A stretch of DNA of 64,000 nt from positions 2,232,001 through 2,296,000 of the forward strand of contig OZ257137.1 of the NCBI GenBank assembly GCA_965279115.1, in the 5' to 3' direction. The position numbers and the translations under genes were made by a program. The first letter of the stretch is position 1. The number at the start of each line of letters is the position of its first letter. Positions 27,471-35,159 of this stretch are shown piece after piece. Origin of the DNA: JAEUOS01 sp965279115. Its GTDB lineage: Bacteria > Pseudomonadota > Gammaproteobacteria > Burkholderiales > JAEUOS01. The notes under the pieces are model-generated. The model ran no database searches. It saw only the letters and a list, made by a program, of their open reading frames with translations, and was not told where the DNA came from.

Positions 27471-28430
27471 CTACTGCTTTTCGATCTTGCGCGCCTCGAC
27501 CAGGCGCCTCCATTTGTTGATTTCCGATTCAACGTAAGCGCGCATTTCCTCCGGCGAGCCGCCGCGCGCTTCTCCGCCCAGGTCGGCAAATCGCTTTTTT
27601 GTTTCCGGGTCGTTGAGCGCCTTGCGCACCTCGGCGTTGATGCGGTCGACAATCGGCCGCGGCATGCCGGGCGGGCCACCCAGCCCCAGGAAGGATGTCA
27701 TCTCGAATCCGGGCAGGAACTGCGACATCGGCGGCACATCCGGCAGGAAGGCCGAGCGCTCCTTCGAGGTGACCGCCAGCGCCTTCAACTTGCCGGCCCT
27801 CACCTGTGGCAGGGTCACGGTCATGGTCTCGAACATGGCGTCGATGCGCCCGGCCATGATCTCGGTGATCGGCCCGGTACCGCCGCGATAGGGCACGTGC
27901 AGCGCGTCGGTGCCGGCAAGTGAATTGAAGAGCTCGACCGATAGATGGTGGATCGAGCCCATGCCGGCGGATGCGAACGACAGCTTGCCGGGGTTGGCGC
28001 GCGCCGCCCGGATGAAGTCCTCCACGTTCTGCTGCGGTCCGGTCGGGCTGGTGACGAAGACGAAGGGATAGAAGGTCAGGGTGGAGATGAAGGTGAAGCC
28101 CGTCAGCGGATCGTAGGGCAGGCTCTTCAGCATGGCGGCCTGGGTGGGATAGCCGCCGGTGATGATCAGCAATGTGTAACCGTCCGGTGCGGATTTGGTG
28201 ACGAACTCATTGGCGGGCACGCCGCCGGCGCCGGTGCGCGGCTCGACCACCACCTCCTGCCCGAGCAAGGGCGAGATCTTCTGCGCGATCAGGCGGGCGA
28301 CGACGTCGGAACTGCCGCCGGCGGCAAAACCGTTGACCAGCCTGATCGGGCGGTTCGGGTAGGGTTGCGCATGCACGGCGGCGCTGGCCAGTGCCAGCAG
28401 GGTGGCAAGCATTGCCTTGCGAATTTTCAT
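27471..28430 (-). CDS. Bug/TctC-type periplasmic binding protein
   Basis: A 319-residue Bug protein. Signal peptide KIRKAMLATLLALASAAVHA, then QPYPNRPIRLVNGFAAGGSS and the EPRTGAGGVPANE loop. VPYRGGTG and FLPDVPPMS motifs follow. It is the last gene of a leftward set with an FAD hydroxylase and a second Bug protein, 23 bases after the hydroxylase. Substrate is presumably an aromatic or other carboxylate. No TctAB genes accompany it. Confidence 0.93.
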   Translation of the reverse strand: MKIRKAMLATLLALASAAVHAQPYPNRPIRLVNGFAAGGSSDVVARLIAQKISPLLGQEVVVEPRTGAGGVPANEFVTKSAPDGYTLLIITGGYPTQAAMLKSLPYDPLTGFTFISTLTFYPFVFVTSPTGPQQNVEDFIRAARANPGKLSFASAGMGSIHHLSVELFNSLAGTDALHVPYRGGTGPITEIMAGRIDAMFETMTVTLPQVRAGKLKALAVTSKERSAFLPDVPPMSQFLPGFEMTSFLGLGGPPGMPRPIVDRINAEVRKALNDPETKKRFADLGGEARGGSPEEMRAYVESEINKWRRLVEARKIEKQ

Positions 28431-28453
28431 TTTGTCGCTCCGGTGTTTGGACG

Positions 28454-29641
28454 TCAGACAGGGACCCGCGTCACGTCGTAGGTGAACAGCCATTCGTAGC
28501 GCTCCTTCACGCGGGCCTCGTTCCATTCGCGGTCCACATATGCGCGCGCGCCTTCGGCGTTGGCGAGCTCGGGATTGTGGAAGCGTTTGGTGTTGGCGGC
28601 CGCGCCCTCGACCATGCGGGTGGTGCGCTCGCGGCGCGCCGCCTCGTAGCTTTCCAGCGCGACAGCCACATCGCCATGCGCCAGAAGCGCGCGGGCGAGG
28701 ATGAAACCGTCCTCGATGGCCATCACCGCCCCCTGCGCGAGGAAAGGCAGGGTGGAGTGGCAGGCGTCGCCCAACAGGCTGACCCGGCCGACGCTCCAGC
28801 GCGGCAGCGGCGCACGATGCATCAGCGCCCATTTGTAGGGCACGTCGATGGCACGGATCATCAGCTGGATGTCCTCGTTCCAGCCGGCGAAGTCACCCGC
28901 GCATTCGTCCACGCTGCCGGCCACGCTCCAGGACTCCACCTGCCAGTCGGAACGTTCACGCACGCCCACGAAATTCATCAGCCGGCCGCCACGTAGCGGG
29001 TAGTGGACGATGTGGCCGCCGGGGCCCACCCAGTTGGTACCGACCATGCGGCGCATGCGCTCGGGCAAGCGCTCCATGGGGATGACGCCGCGCCAGGCCA
29101 TCAGGCCGGTGAACTCGGGCCGGTCGGCGCCGAACAGGCCCTGGCGGATTTTCGAGTGCACACCGTCGGCGCCGATGAGCGCATCGCCGCGCGCCTGGGC
29201 GCCGTCCATGTGCAGGGTGACACCATGGGCGTCCTGGGAAAATCCGTTGCAACGCGCACCCAGGTGGATGGCGTCGGCTTTCAGTGCACGCACGCCGGCC
29301 GCAAGAACCGTCAGCAGGTCGGGGCGGTAGACCGTGAAGTAGGGATAGCCGTAGTGCTCCACCGACACCGCGCCAAGGTCGAACAGCTTCCAGGTGTCGC
29401 CGGTGCTCCACAGCCGCACCTCCTTGCCGGTGGCCTCGCAAGACAGCAGTTTCAGCGCTTCGCCCACGCCCAGTTCATAGAGTGCGCGGTTGCCGTTGGC
29501 CGAAAGCTGCAGGCCGGCACCCACTTCCTTGAGTTCGGCTGCCTGCTCGTAGACTTCGACGTCGAAGCCCTGCTTCAGGAGCGCCAGGGCGGCGGTGAGA
29601 CCGCCAATGCCGGCGCCCGCGATCAATATGCGCTTGGCCAT
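28454..29641 (-). CDS. FAD-dependent aromatic hydroxylase (salicylate hydroxylase-like)
   Basis: A 395-residue class A flavoprotein monooxygenase. GxGxxG for FAD (ILIAGAGIGGL) is at the N-terminus, followed by the DG motif (LIGADGVHSKIR) and the GD motif (LLGDACHSTLPFLAQG). This layout is that of salicylate and 3- or 6-hydroxybenzoate-type hydroxylases, which use NAD(P)H and oxygen to hydroxylate, sometimes with decarboxylation. It lies two bases after a Bug gene and before another. The exact substrate cannot be read. Confidence 0.9.
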   Translation of the reverse strand: MAKRILIAGAGIGGLTAALALLKQGFDVEVYEQAAELKEVGAGLQLSANGNRALYELGVGEALKLLSCEATGKEVRLWSTGDTWKLFDLGAVSVEHYGYPYFTVYRPDLLTVLAAGVRALKADAIHLGARCNGFSQDAHGVTLHMDGAQARGDALIGADGVHSKIRQGLFGADRPEFTGLMAWRGVIPMERLPERMRRMVGTNWVGPGGHIVHYPLRGGRLMNFVGVRERSDWQVESWSVAGSVDECAGDFAGWNEDIQLMIRAIDVPYKWALMHRAPLPRWSVGRVSLLGDACHSTLPFLAQGAVMAIEDGFILARALLAHGDVAVALESYEAARRERTTRMVEGAAANTKRFHNPELANAEGARAYVDREWNEARVKERYEWLFTYDVTRVPV

Positions 29642-29643
29642 GT

Positions 29644-30612
29644 TCAATCCACCTTGGCGCCGGAGATTTGCACGGCCTTTTCCCAGCGCACGATTTCGCT
29701 TTCGATGAAGCGCGAAAACTCCGCCGGGGTGTTGCCGGCGGGGGCGAGGCCAAACTTGGTCAGGGTGTCTCGCGCATCGGTTCCCGCCAAGGCCTTGCGC
29801 AACGCTCCGTTGAGGGCATTGACCACCTCCGCCGACGTACCGGCCGGTGCCACCAGGCCGCTCCAGAAATTGACCTGAAAGGCTGGCAGCCCGGCCTCGG
29901 CCACCGTGGGCACGTCGGGCAAGGACGCATCCCGCGCCATCCCGGTTATCGCGAGGGCACGCAGGCGGCCTGCCTTGATCTGCGGGGCGAGGGTGACGAT
30001 GCCTTCGAAGATGACCTGCACCTCTCCGCCCGCCACCGCCTGCAGCGCCGGGCCACCGCCCTTGTAGGGCACATGGGTGAGCTGCGTACCGGACATGCTC
30101 TTGAAAAGTTCCGCCGCCAGGTGCGGCGGAGTCGCGTTGCCAGCCGAGCCATAGTTGAGCGCGCCGGGCTTTTCCTTCGCCAAGGCGATGAACTGCGCCA
30201 GGGTTTGCGCAGGCACGGCGGCGTTGACCGCCACCAGCAGCGGGCCTGAAGACACCAGGCTGATCGGCGCAAAGGACTTGCGCGGATCGTAGCCGAGCTT
30301 GCGGTACAGGCTGGGCGCCATGGCCAGCGTGCTGGTGCTGCCATACAGCAGGGTGTAGCCATCGGCAGGTGCCTGCGCCACCACCTCGGAACCGACGGTG
30401 CCGCCGGCACCGGCACGGTTTTCCACCACGAACTGCTGGTTGAAGGCTTCGCCCAGTTTGGTGGCCACAAAGCGGCCGACCACGTCGGTGGGTCCGCCGG
30501 GGGGAAAGGGCACGACGATCTTCACTGGCTTGGCAGGGTAGGCCTGGGCCGAAACACCTGCCGGTGCGGCAAGAGACAACACACCCAACACGGCGCCAAC
30601 AATACGGAACAT
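29644..30612 (-). CDS. Bug/TctC-type periplasmic binding protein
   Basis: A 322-residue Bug protein with signal peptide (FRIVGAVLGVLSLAAPAGVSA) and the motifs AYPAKPVKIVVPFPPGGPTD, ENRAGAGGTVG, VPYKGGGP and SLPDVPTVAE. I use ATG 30612; the in-frame extension to 30711 lacks similarity and would precede the signal peptide. It is located between phytanoyl-CoA-dioxygenase-type genes and the FAD hydroxylase, all leftward, so its ligand may be the substrate of those oxygenases. Confidence 0.93.
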   Translation of the reverse strand: MFRIVGAVLGVLSLAAPAGVSAQAYPAKPVKIVVPFPPGGPTDVVGRFVATKLGEAFNQQFVVENRAGAGGTVGSEVVAQAPADGYTLLYGSTSTLAMAPSLYRKLGYDPRKSFAPISLVSSGPLLVAVNAAVPAQTLAQFIALAKEKPGALNYGSAGNATPPHLAAELFKSMSGTQLTHVPYKGGGPALQAVAGGEVQVIFEGIVTLAPQIKAGRLRALAITGMARDASLPDVPTVAEAGLPAFQVNFWSGLVAPAGTSAEVVNALNGALRKALAGTDARDTLTKFGLAPAGNTPAEFSRFIESEIVRWEKAVQISGAKVD

Positions 30613-30718
30613 CACGCTGCTTTTCCCCTGTATGGTCCTGAGAACGAGACCGAGATTGTATAGACGGCGGCGCACTTGCTGCTGACACATGTCAACCCGC
30701 ACAGGGGCCACGGCCTGC

Positions 30719-31633
30719 CTACATCATCGCCCCGCGCGCGGCTGCCTGGTTCTCCTCCTGCTGCAGGGAGAATATCGAGGTGTAGCCGCGCGACCAGTCG
30801 GGCGGCATCAGGCAGGGACGCGGGTCATGATGCGCGTAGGCCGCGGGCTTGCCGCGAATGATGGCCTGGTCGTGGCCCGACTTGATGGGGTTGCCGGTGT
30901 AGGGAAAGGCGTCCGCCGAGGTGAGTGTATAGAGCAGCAACGGCCTGCCGAGGTCGGAGTCGTTGCGCGGCGATCCATGGACGGTGCGGCAGTTGTGCAG
31001 GGTGAGCGAACCGGCGGGCCCGGTGAGGTACACGGCGCGGGACGTGTCGAGCCGTACAACATCGGCCTCCGACAGGCAGCCCACCCATTTGCCGCTGGCG
31101 TCGTACTGGGTGGGCATGGGCTCGATCTGGTGGCTTTTGGGGATCACGCCCAGCGGGCCCTGCTCCATGCCGCAGTCGTAGATATAGGTGCCCACGGTCA
31201 GCGGCGAGTAGTTGGTGTGCGGCCAGAACGAGATGTCGTAGTGCCATTTGACCTCCTCGCCGCCCTGCTTCCACTTGAAATTGAGCTTGGAATGGTGGAA
31301 CTTGACGTCCGGACCGACCAGGTCGGCCACCGCGTCGGGCAGCACCGACTTGTTGACGTATTCCCAGAACACCGGATGCTGCTCGACCGGGTTGCTCACA
31401 CGGCGCAGTCGCGGCGCGTCGGGGCGATGGTCGGGCTCGAGGTCGAACACCCGGTCGGATACACAGACTTTGCGGCTGCGTTCGACCAGCTCCTCGGTGG
31501 CCGCGCGCAGGCGGGCGACCCACTCGTCGCCGATGATGGCCGGCAACAGGATGTAGCCATCGTTGAAATAGGCCTCGCGCTGCGCCTGGGTGAGCACGCG
31601 CGGCGGAATGGCGAGGACTTGTTCGGGTGTCAT
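30719..31633 (-). CDS. Phytanoyl-CoA dioxygenase (PhyH) family Fe(II)/2-oxoglutarate enzyme
   Basis: A 304-residue PhyH-family oxygenase. The iron ligands are visible as His131-x-Asp133 (KWHYDISFWP) and distal His219 (RTVHGSPRND), with Arg230 placed to bind 2-oxoglutarate. The N-terminus (LTQAQREAYFNDGYILLP) is the family start. Hydroxylation of a small carboxylate or other solute is expected. A second, distinct PhyH-family gene lies 40 bases upstream; the two are not close copies. The end overlaps no neighbour. Confidence 0.9.
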   Translation of the reverse strand: MTPEQVLAIPPRVLTQAQREAYFNDGYILLPAIIGDEWVARLRAATEELVERSRKVCVSDRVFDLEPDHRPDAPRLRRVSNPVEQHPVFWEYVNKSVLPDAVADLVGPDVKFHHSKLNFKWKQGGEEVKWHYDISFWPHTNYSPLTVGTYIYDCGMEQGPLGVIPKSHQIEPMPTQYDASGKWVGCLSEADVVRLDTSRAVYLTGPAGSLTLHNCRTVHGSPRNDSDLGRPLLLYTLTSADAFPYTGNPIKSGHDQAIIRGKPAAYAHHDPRPCLMPPDWSRGYTSIFSLQQEENQAAARGAMM

Positions 31634-31673
31634 GCGAGCCTCCTGTGTGACATGCGCCGCAACCGGCCAGGCG

Positions 31674-32501
31674 TCAGGCGCGGAACTCCTGCTTGTCGGT
31701 GCCCTGGTAGAGCGCCTTGACCTGTCGGTTTACGGATTCGCTGTGCGCCGCCAGCGCGGCGGGGTCGAGGTCGGCCACCGGGCGCGGCTCGTAGTCGAAA
31801 TGATGGTACTTGTCCGTGCCGCGCACGAGCATCGCGCTGTCGCGCACCTTGGTCTGCCGCACGTAGGTCGGGATGTAGCGAATCGCCAGACCGATGCGCC
31901 GGTCATTCGTGCGGTTGGCGTCCGAGCCGTGCACCAGCTTGATATGGTGCAAGGACATCTCGCCTGCCTTGAGAGGGATCCCGACGGCCCTGGACTTGTC
32001 GACCTCGACCGCGATCTCCTGACCACGCGAGAGCAGGTTGTCGCGATGGAAGGTGTCCACATGCGGCAGCTGGGCGATCTTGTGCGAACCCGGGATGAAC
32101 TGCATGTAGCCGTTCTCCGCTGTCACCTCCGTGAAGGCCACCCAGGCGGTGATGACGTCGTCGGGATCGAGGCCCCAATAGGTGGAGTCCTGGTGCCAGG
32201 ACACGAAGCCCGGGCTGGCGGCCTCCTTGATGAAGAAATTGGTGGTCCAGCACAGGATGTCCGGGCCGATCACGTCCTCCACCGCATCAAGGATGGCCGG
32301 GTGGTGCACCAGCGCATCGGCCCAGGTGAACAGGAGGTGGGTCTTGTGGCGGAAATTACCCTGCAGGGGTTTGCCGGCCTGCGCTTCATGGGATTCAAGG
32401 CAGTGGCGATAGTGCGCGGCCTCCCGGCTTTCCAGCACGCGCAGCGGAAATACATATCCATCGCGGTGATAGGCGCCGACCTGTTCCGGGGTCAAGTGCA
32501 T
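31674..32501 (-). CDS. Phytanoyl-CoA dioxygenase (PhyH) family Fe(II)/2-oxoglutarate enzyme
   Basis: A 275-residue PhyH-family oxygenase with His103-x-Asp105 (SWHQDSTYWGL), distal His191 (KLVHGSDANRTND) and Arg201/202. The segment TWADALVHHPAILDAVEDVIGPDI is typical of the branch related to syringomycin-type and solute hydroxylases. No halogenase-type Ala/Gly is present in place of the Asp, so halogenation is not predicted. It is the first gene of the leftward set and lies back to back with the epoxide-hydrolase-like gene. Confidence 0.9.
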   Translation of the reverse strand: MHLTPEQVGAYHRDGYVFPLRVLESREAAHYRHCLESHEAQAGKPLQGNFRHKTHLLFTWADALVHHPAILDAVEDVIGPDILCWTTNFFIKEAASPGFVSWHQDSTYWGLDPDDVITAWVAFTEVTAENGYMQFIPGSHKIAQLPHVDTFHRDNLLSRGQEIAVEVDKSRAVGIPLKAGEMSLHHIKLVHGSDANRTNDRRIGLAIRYIPTYVRQTKVRDSAMLVRGTDKYHHFDYEPRPVADLDPAALAAHSESVNRQVKALYQGTDKQEFRA

Positions 32502-32606
32502 GGTGTCTCCTGGTGGCCACCTCGTGCGCTGCGCAACGGGCGGCGTGTGTTTGCGCTATGTTACCCAGAACCCGGAACCGCCATCACATCGCCCACACAC
32601 AAAAAT

Positions 32607-33464
32607 ATGCACACGATCGAACACCACCACGCCCGCCTGTCCGGGGTTGCCCTTCACTATGTCACCGCCGGTGCCGGCGACCCGGTGGTGCTGGTGCACG
32701 GCTGGCCTTCCACCTGGTATGAATGGCGCCATGTAATCCCGCTGCTGGCGGCCGGCCACCGCGTCATCGCGCCGGACTTGCGCGGCCTGGGCGACAGCTC
32801 GCGCCCGGCCGAGGGCTACGACAAGAAGACGCTTGCCGCCGACCTGTGGGAACTGCTGTCAGGCACGCTCGGCTTGAAGCGGTGGCACCTGGTCGGCCAT
32901 GACTGGGGTGGGCCGGTAGCCTTTGCTCTGGCGGCCGCGCACCCTGAGGCGATCCGTACGCTGGCCATTCTTGACGTGACGCCGCCGGGCATCGGGCCGG
33001 ATTTTTCCCAGGGCGGCAAGCGCTGGCACCATGCCTTCCACATGACGCCCGACCTGCCGGAAGCGCTGGTGCAGGGGCGCGAACGCGAATACCTCGGCTG
33101 GTTCTACGAGGCATTCTCGTGGCAGCGCGGCGCCATCGGTGCGGCCGACGTCGACGAGTACATGCGCACCTACACGCAACCCGGCGCGCTGCGCGCCGGC
33201 TTCGCCTTGTATCGCAACATGCCAAGGGACATCGAGGACAACCACGCCCTGCTGGCTGCCGGGTTGCGCCTGCCCATGCCGGTGCTGGGTGTGGGCGGCG
33301 GCCGCGCGGAGGCGCGGGGCCGGGGCGGCGAGCCGGAAGCGGCATTGCGCGAAGTGGCAGCCAATGTCACCGGTGCGGTAGTCGCCGACTGCGGCCACTT
33401 CATCCCGGAGGAAAAGCCCGCGGAACTGGCGGCACTGTTGCTGACACATTTCAGGCGGGGCTGA
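32607..33464 (+). CDS. Alpha/beta hydrolase, epoxide hydrolase type
   Basis: A 285-residue alpha/beta hydrolase. HGWP (31-34) is the epoxide-hydrolase oxyanion motif, GHDWGG places the nucleophile at Asp99, and His264 lies in DCGHFIPEE. Lid tyrosines (Tyr162, Tyr167, Tyr189 region) are available for epoxide activation. The Arg pair that marks fluoroacetate dehalogenases after the nucleophile is absent. It would open an epoxide to a diol. The neighbourhood includes a halohydrin dehalogenase candidate, whose product would be an epoxide. It is divergent from the PhyH genes. Confidence 0.88.
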   Translation: MHTIEHHHARLSGVALHYVTAGAGDPVVLVHGWPSTWYEWRHVIPLLAAGHRVIAPDLRGLGDSSRPAEGYDKKTLAADLWELLSGTLGLKRWHLVGHDWGGPVAFALAAAHPEAIRTLAILDVTPPGIGPDFSQGGKRWHHAFHMTPDLPEALVQGREREYLGWFYEAFSWQRGAIGAADVDEYMRTYTQPGALRAGFALYRNMPRDIEDNHALLAAGLRLPMPVLGVGGGRAEARGRGGEPEAALREVAANVTGAVVADCGHFIPEEKPAELAALLLTHFRRG

Positions 33465-33482
33465 GACGCGCCCCGCACGGAT

Positions 33483-34667
33483 TCAATTGAGCGGCACCGT
33501 CAGCGGGTCGTAGTTGAACAGCCACTCGGCGCGCTCCTTGGCGATGTTGCGTTTCGCAAACGCCTCGCGCATCTCCTGTGCATCGGTGATGTGGTACAGC
33601 CCGCCGTGGTCGGTGGATTCGTTGACGATGCGCGCGGTGCGGTCGACGCGGTTGCGCTGGTAGAGCTGCAGGCCTTCGGTCACGTTGGCCGCGCCTTCGA
33701 GGGCGCGCGCCAGCACCGCGCCGTCCTCGATGGCCATGCAGGCACCCTGCGCCATGAAGGGCAGGGTCGGATGCGCGGCATCCCCCAGCAAGGTGGCCCG
33801 CGCGGTGCTCCAGTTCGCCACTGGCTTGCGATTGTTCAGTGCCCAGCGGTAGCACTCGTTCTTGTCGGTCGCATCCAGGATGGCCTGGATCTTCGGATGC
33901 CAGCCGGTGTAGTCGGCCTTGAGTTCCTCCCAGGGCCGGCGCTGGGTGAAGGATTCGTCCTCCCATGCGCTGCGCTCGGGGCAGCCCACCCAGTTGAGAA
34001 TTTCGCCGCGGCGCAGCCAGTACACCACGCAATGGTTCTTCGGCCCGCACCAGACCTGCCCGACAATGTCCATCAGGTCGGCCGGCAACTTGTCGCGCGG
34101 CACGGTCAGGCGCCAGGCGACGTAGCCGGTGTAGGTGACCGGCACCTCGCCCACGATTTGCGCGCGGATTGCCGACTTGATGCCGTCGGCGCCGATCAGC
34201 ACGTCGCCCGTAGCGGTGGCGCCGTCGGCCAGCTTCAGGGTCACGCTGTCAGCGCTTTCGCTGTAGCCGGTGGCGCGCGCGTTGAGCGTGATGCAGTGCG
34301 GGTCGAGCGCGCGCACGCAATCGACCAGGATCTCGTGCAGGTCGGCGCGATGGATGTGATAGTAGGGTGCGCCGTGTTGCTCCAGGTGCTTGCCGGCGAA
34401 CGGGATCGCGTGCATGAGTTCGCCGGTGTCGAAGCGGCGGAATTCGTAGGTCTGCGGCTTGACGGCGACCTTCTCCAAAGCGTCGCGCAGGCCGAGGTCG
34501 TAGAGCACCTTGGCGGAGTTGGCGCTTTGCTGCACACCAGCGCCGATCTCGCCCAGCTGCGCCGCCTGTTCGAAAACGCGCACCTTGAAGCCCTTTTTCA
34601 GCAGGCAGGCGGCAGCCGCCAAGCCACCCAGGCCGGCTCCGGCGATCATGACATCGAGTTTTTTCAT
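33483..34667 (-). CDS. FAD-dependent aromatic hydroxylase (salicylate/6-hydroxynicotinate hydroxylase-like)
   Basis: A 394-residue flavin monooxygenase with IAGAGLGGLAAAACLL at the N-terminus, the DG motif LIGADGIKSAIR and the GD motif LLGDAAHPTLPFMAQGA. It is homologous to the hydroxylase at 28454, including the WLFNYDPLTVP-type C-terminus, but clearly diverged. It is the last gene of the leftward set rdhA-secreted protein-hydroxylase, 32 bases after the preceding stop. Hydroxylation of a phenolic or pyridine acid is expected; it could act on the dehalogenated product of RdhA. Confidence 0.9.
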   Translation of the reverse strand: MKKLDVMIAGAGLGGLAAAACLLKKGFKVRVFEQAAQLGEIGAGVQQSANSAKVLYDLGLRDALEKVAVKPQTYEFRRFDTGELMHAIPFAGKHLEQHGAPYYHIHRADLHEILVDCVRALDPHCITLNARATGYSESADSVTLKLADGATATGDVLIGADGIKSAIRAQIVGEVPVTYTGYVAWRLTVPRDKLPADLMDIVGQVWCGPKNHCVVYWLRRGEILNWVGCPERSAWEDESFTQRRPWEELKADYTGWHPKIQAILDATDKNECYRWALNNRKPVANWSTARATLLGDAAHPTLPFMAQGACMAIEDGAVLARALEGAANVTEGLQLYQRNRVDRTARIVNESTDHGGLYHITDAQEMREAFAKRNIAKERAEWLFNYDPLTVPLN

Positions 34668-34699
34668 TCGTGGTTCCAGATGAACGCGGGTTTCCGTGT

Positions 34700-35155
34700 C
34701 TACGGACAGGTAAGGTAAAGCGTGCGATGTTCGTATGCATCGGCCTGTTTCATCGGGCCGCCGCAGGTGTATTCCACTTTAAGGCTCTTGCGCTCACCTG
34801 GTGCGGGATCTCCGCACAGGTTGTTGGTGACTTCTATGCTGGCGCGCATGCGGCCGTTGGCCATGCCGGCCAGCTGACCGGTGTATTCGCAACGCCGCCG
34901 GCCGTCGCCATAGGCCGCGCGCGCAATGATGATGCCGCGGTTGATCACCGGGGCCGGCACCACCACGGCCGCAGGGGGTGCTTGTGCCGGGGCGGTCGCG
35001 CCGGCACGCTGGCCGGCGGCGAAGCCGTCCTCGAAGCCCTTGCGATAGCCTTCCTGGAAATCGTCCGCCCATGCCGCTACAGGCAACAAAAGGGCGAAAC
35101 TCAATGCGGCCCGCGGCGCCCATACTGGTACTGCATTTTCTTGACCATGAAGCAT
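34700..35155 (-). CDS. Exported small protein with Gly-zipper and four cysteines, unknown function
   Basis: A 151-residue exported protein. The signal peptide ends near LLLPVAAWA. The mature N-terminus has Gly at every fourth residue (EGYRKGFEDGFAAGQRAG), then an Ala/Pro linker and a C-terminal domain with four Cys (RRRCEY, NNLCGD, EYTCGG, LTCP) that could form two disulfides in the periplasm. ATG 35155 gives a good signal peptide; longer in-frame starts do not. It begins four bases after the rdhA stop. No family is recognised. Confidence 0.7.
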   Translation of the reverse strand: MLHGQENAVPVWAPRAALSFALLLPVAAWADDFQEGYRKGFEDGFAAGQRAGATAPAQAPPAAVVVPAPVINRGIIIARAAYGDGRRRCEYTGQLAGMANGRMRASIEVTNNLCGDPAPGERKSLKVEYTCGGPMKQADAYEHRTLYLTCP

Positions 35156-35159
35156 GGGT

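Noticed and set aside
32607..33464. Possible fluoroacetate or haloalkane dehalogenase instead of epoxide hydrolase
   Set aside because: The nucleophile motif is GHDWGG and lacks the Arg pair of fluoroacetate dehalogenases; HGWP favours epoxide hydrolase. Haloalkane dehalogenase halide-binding Trp positions were not convincingly seen.
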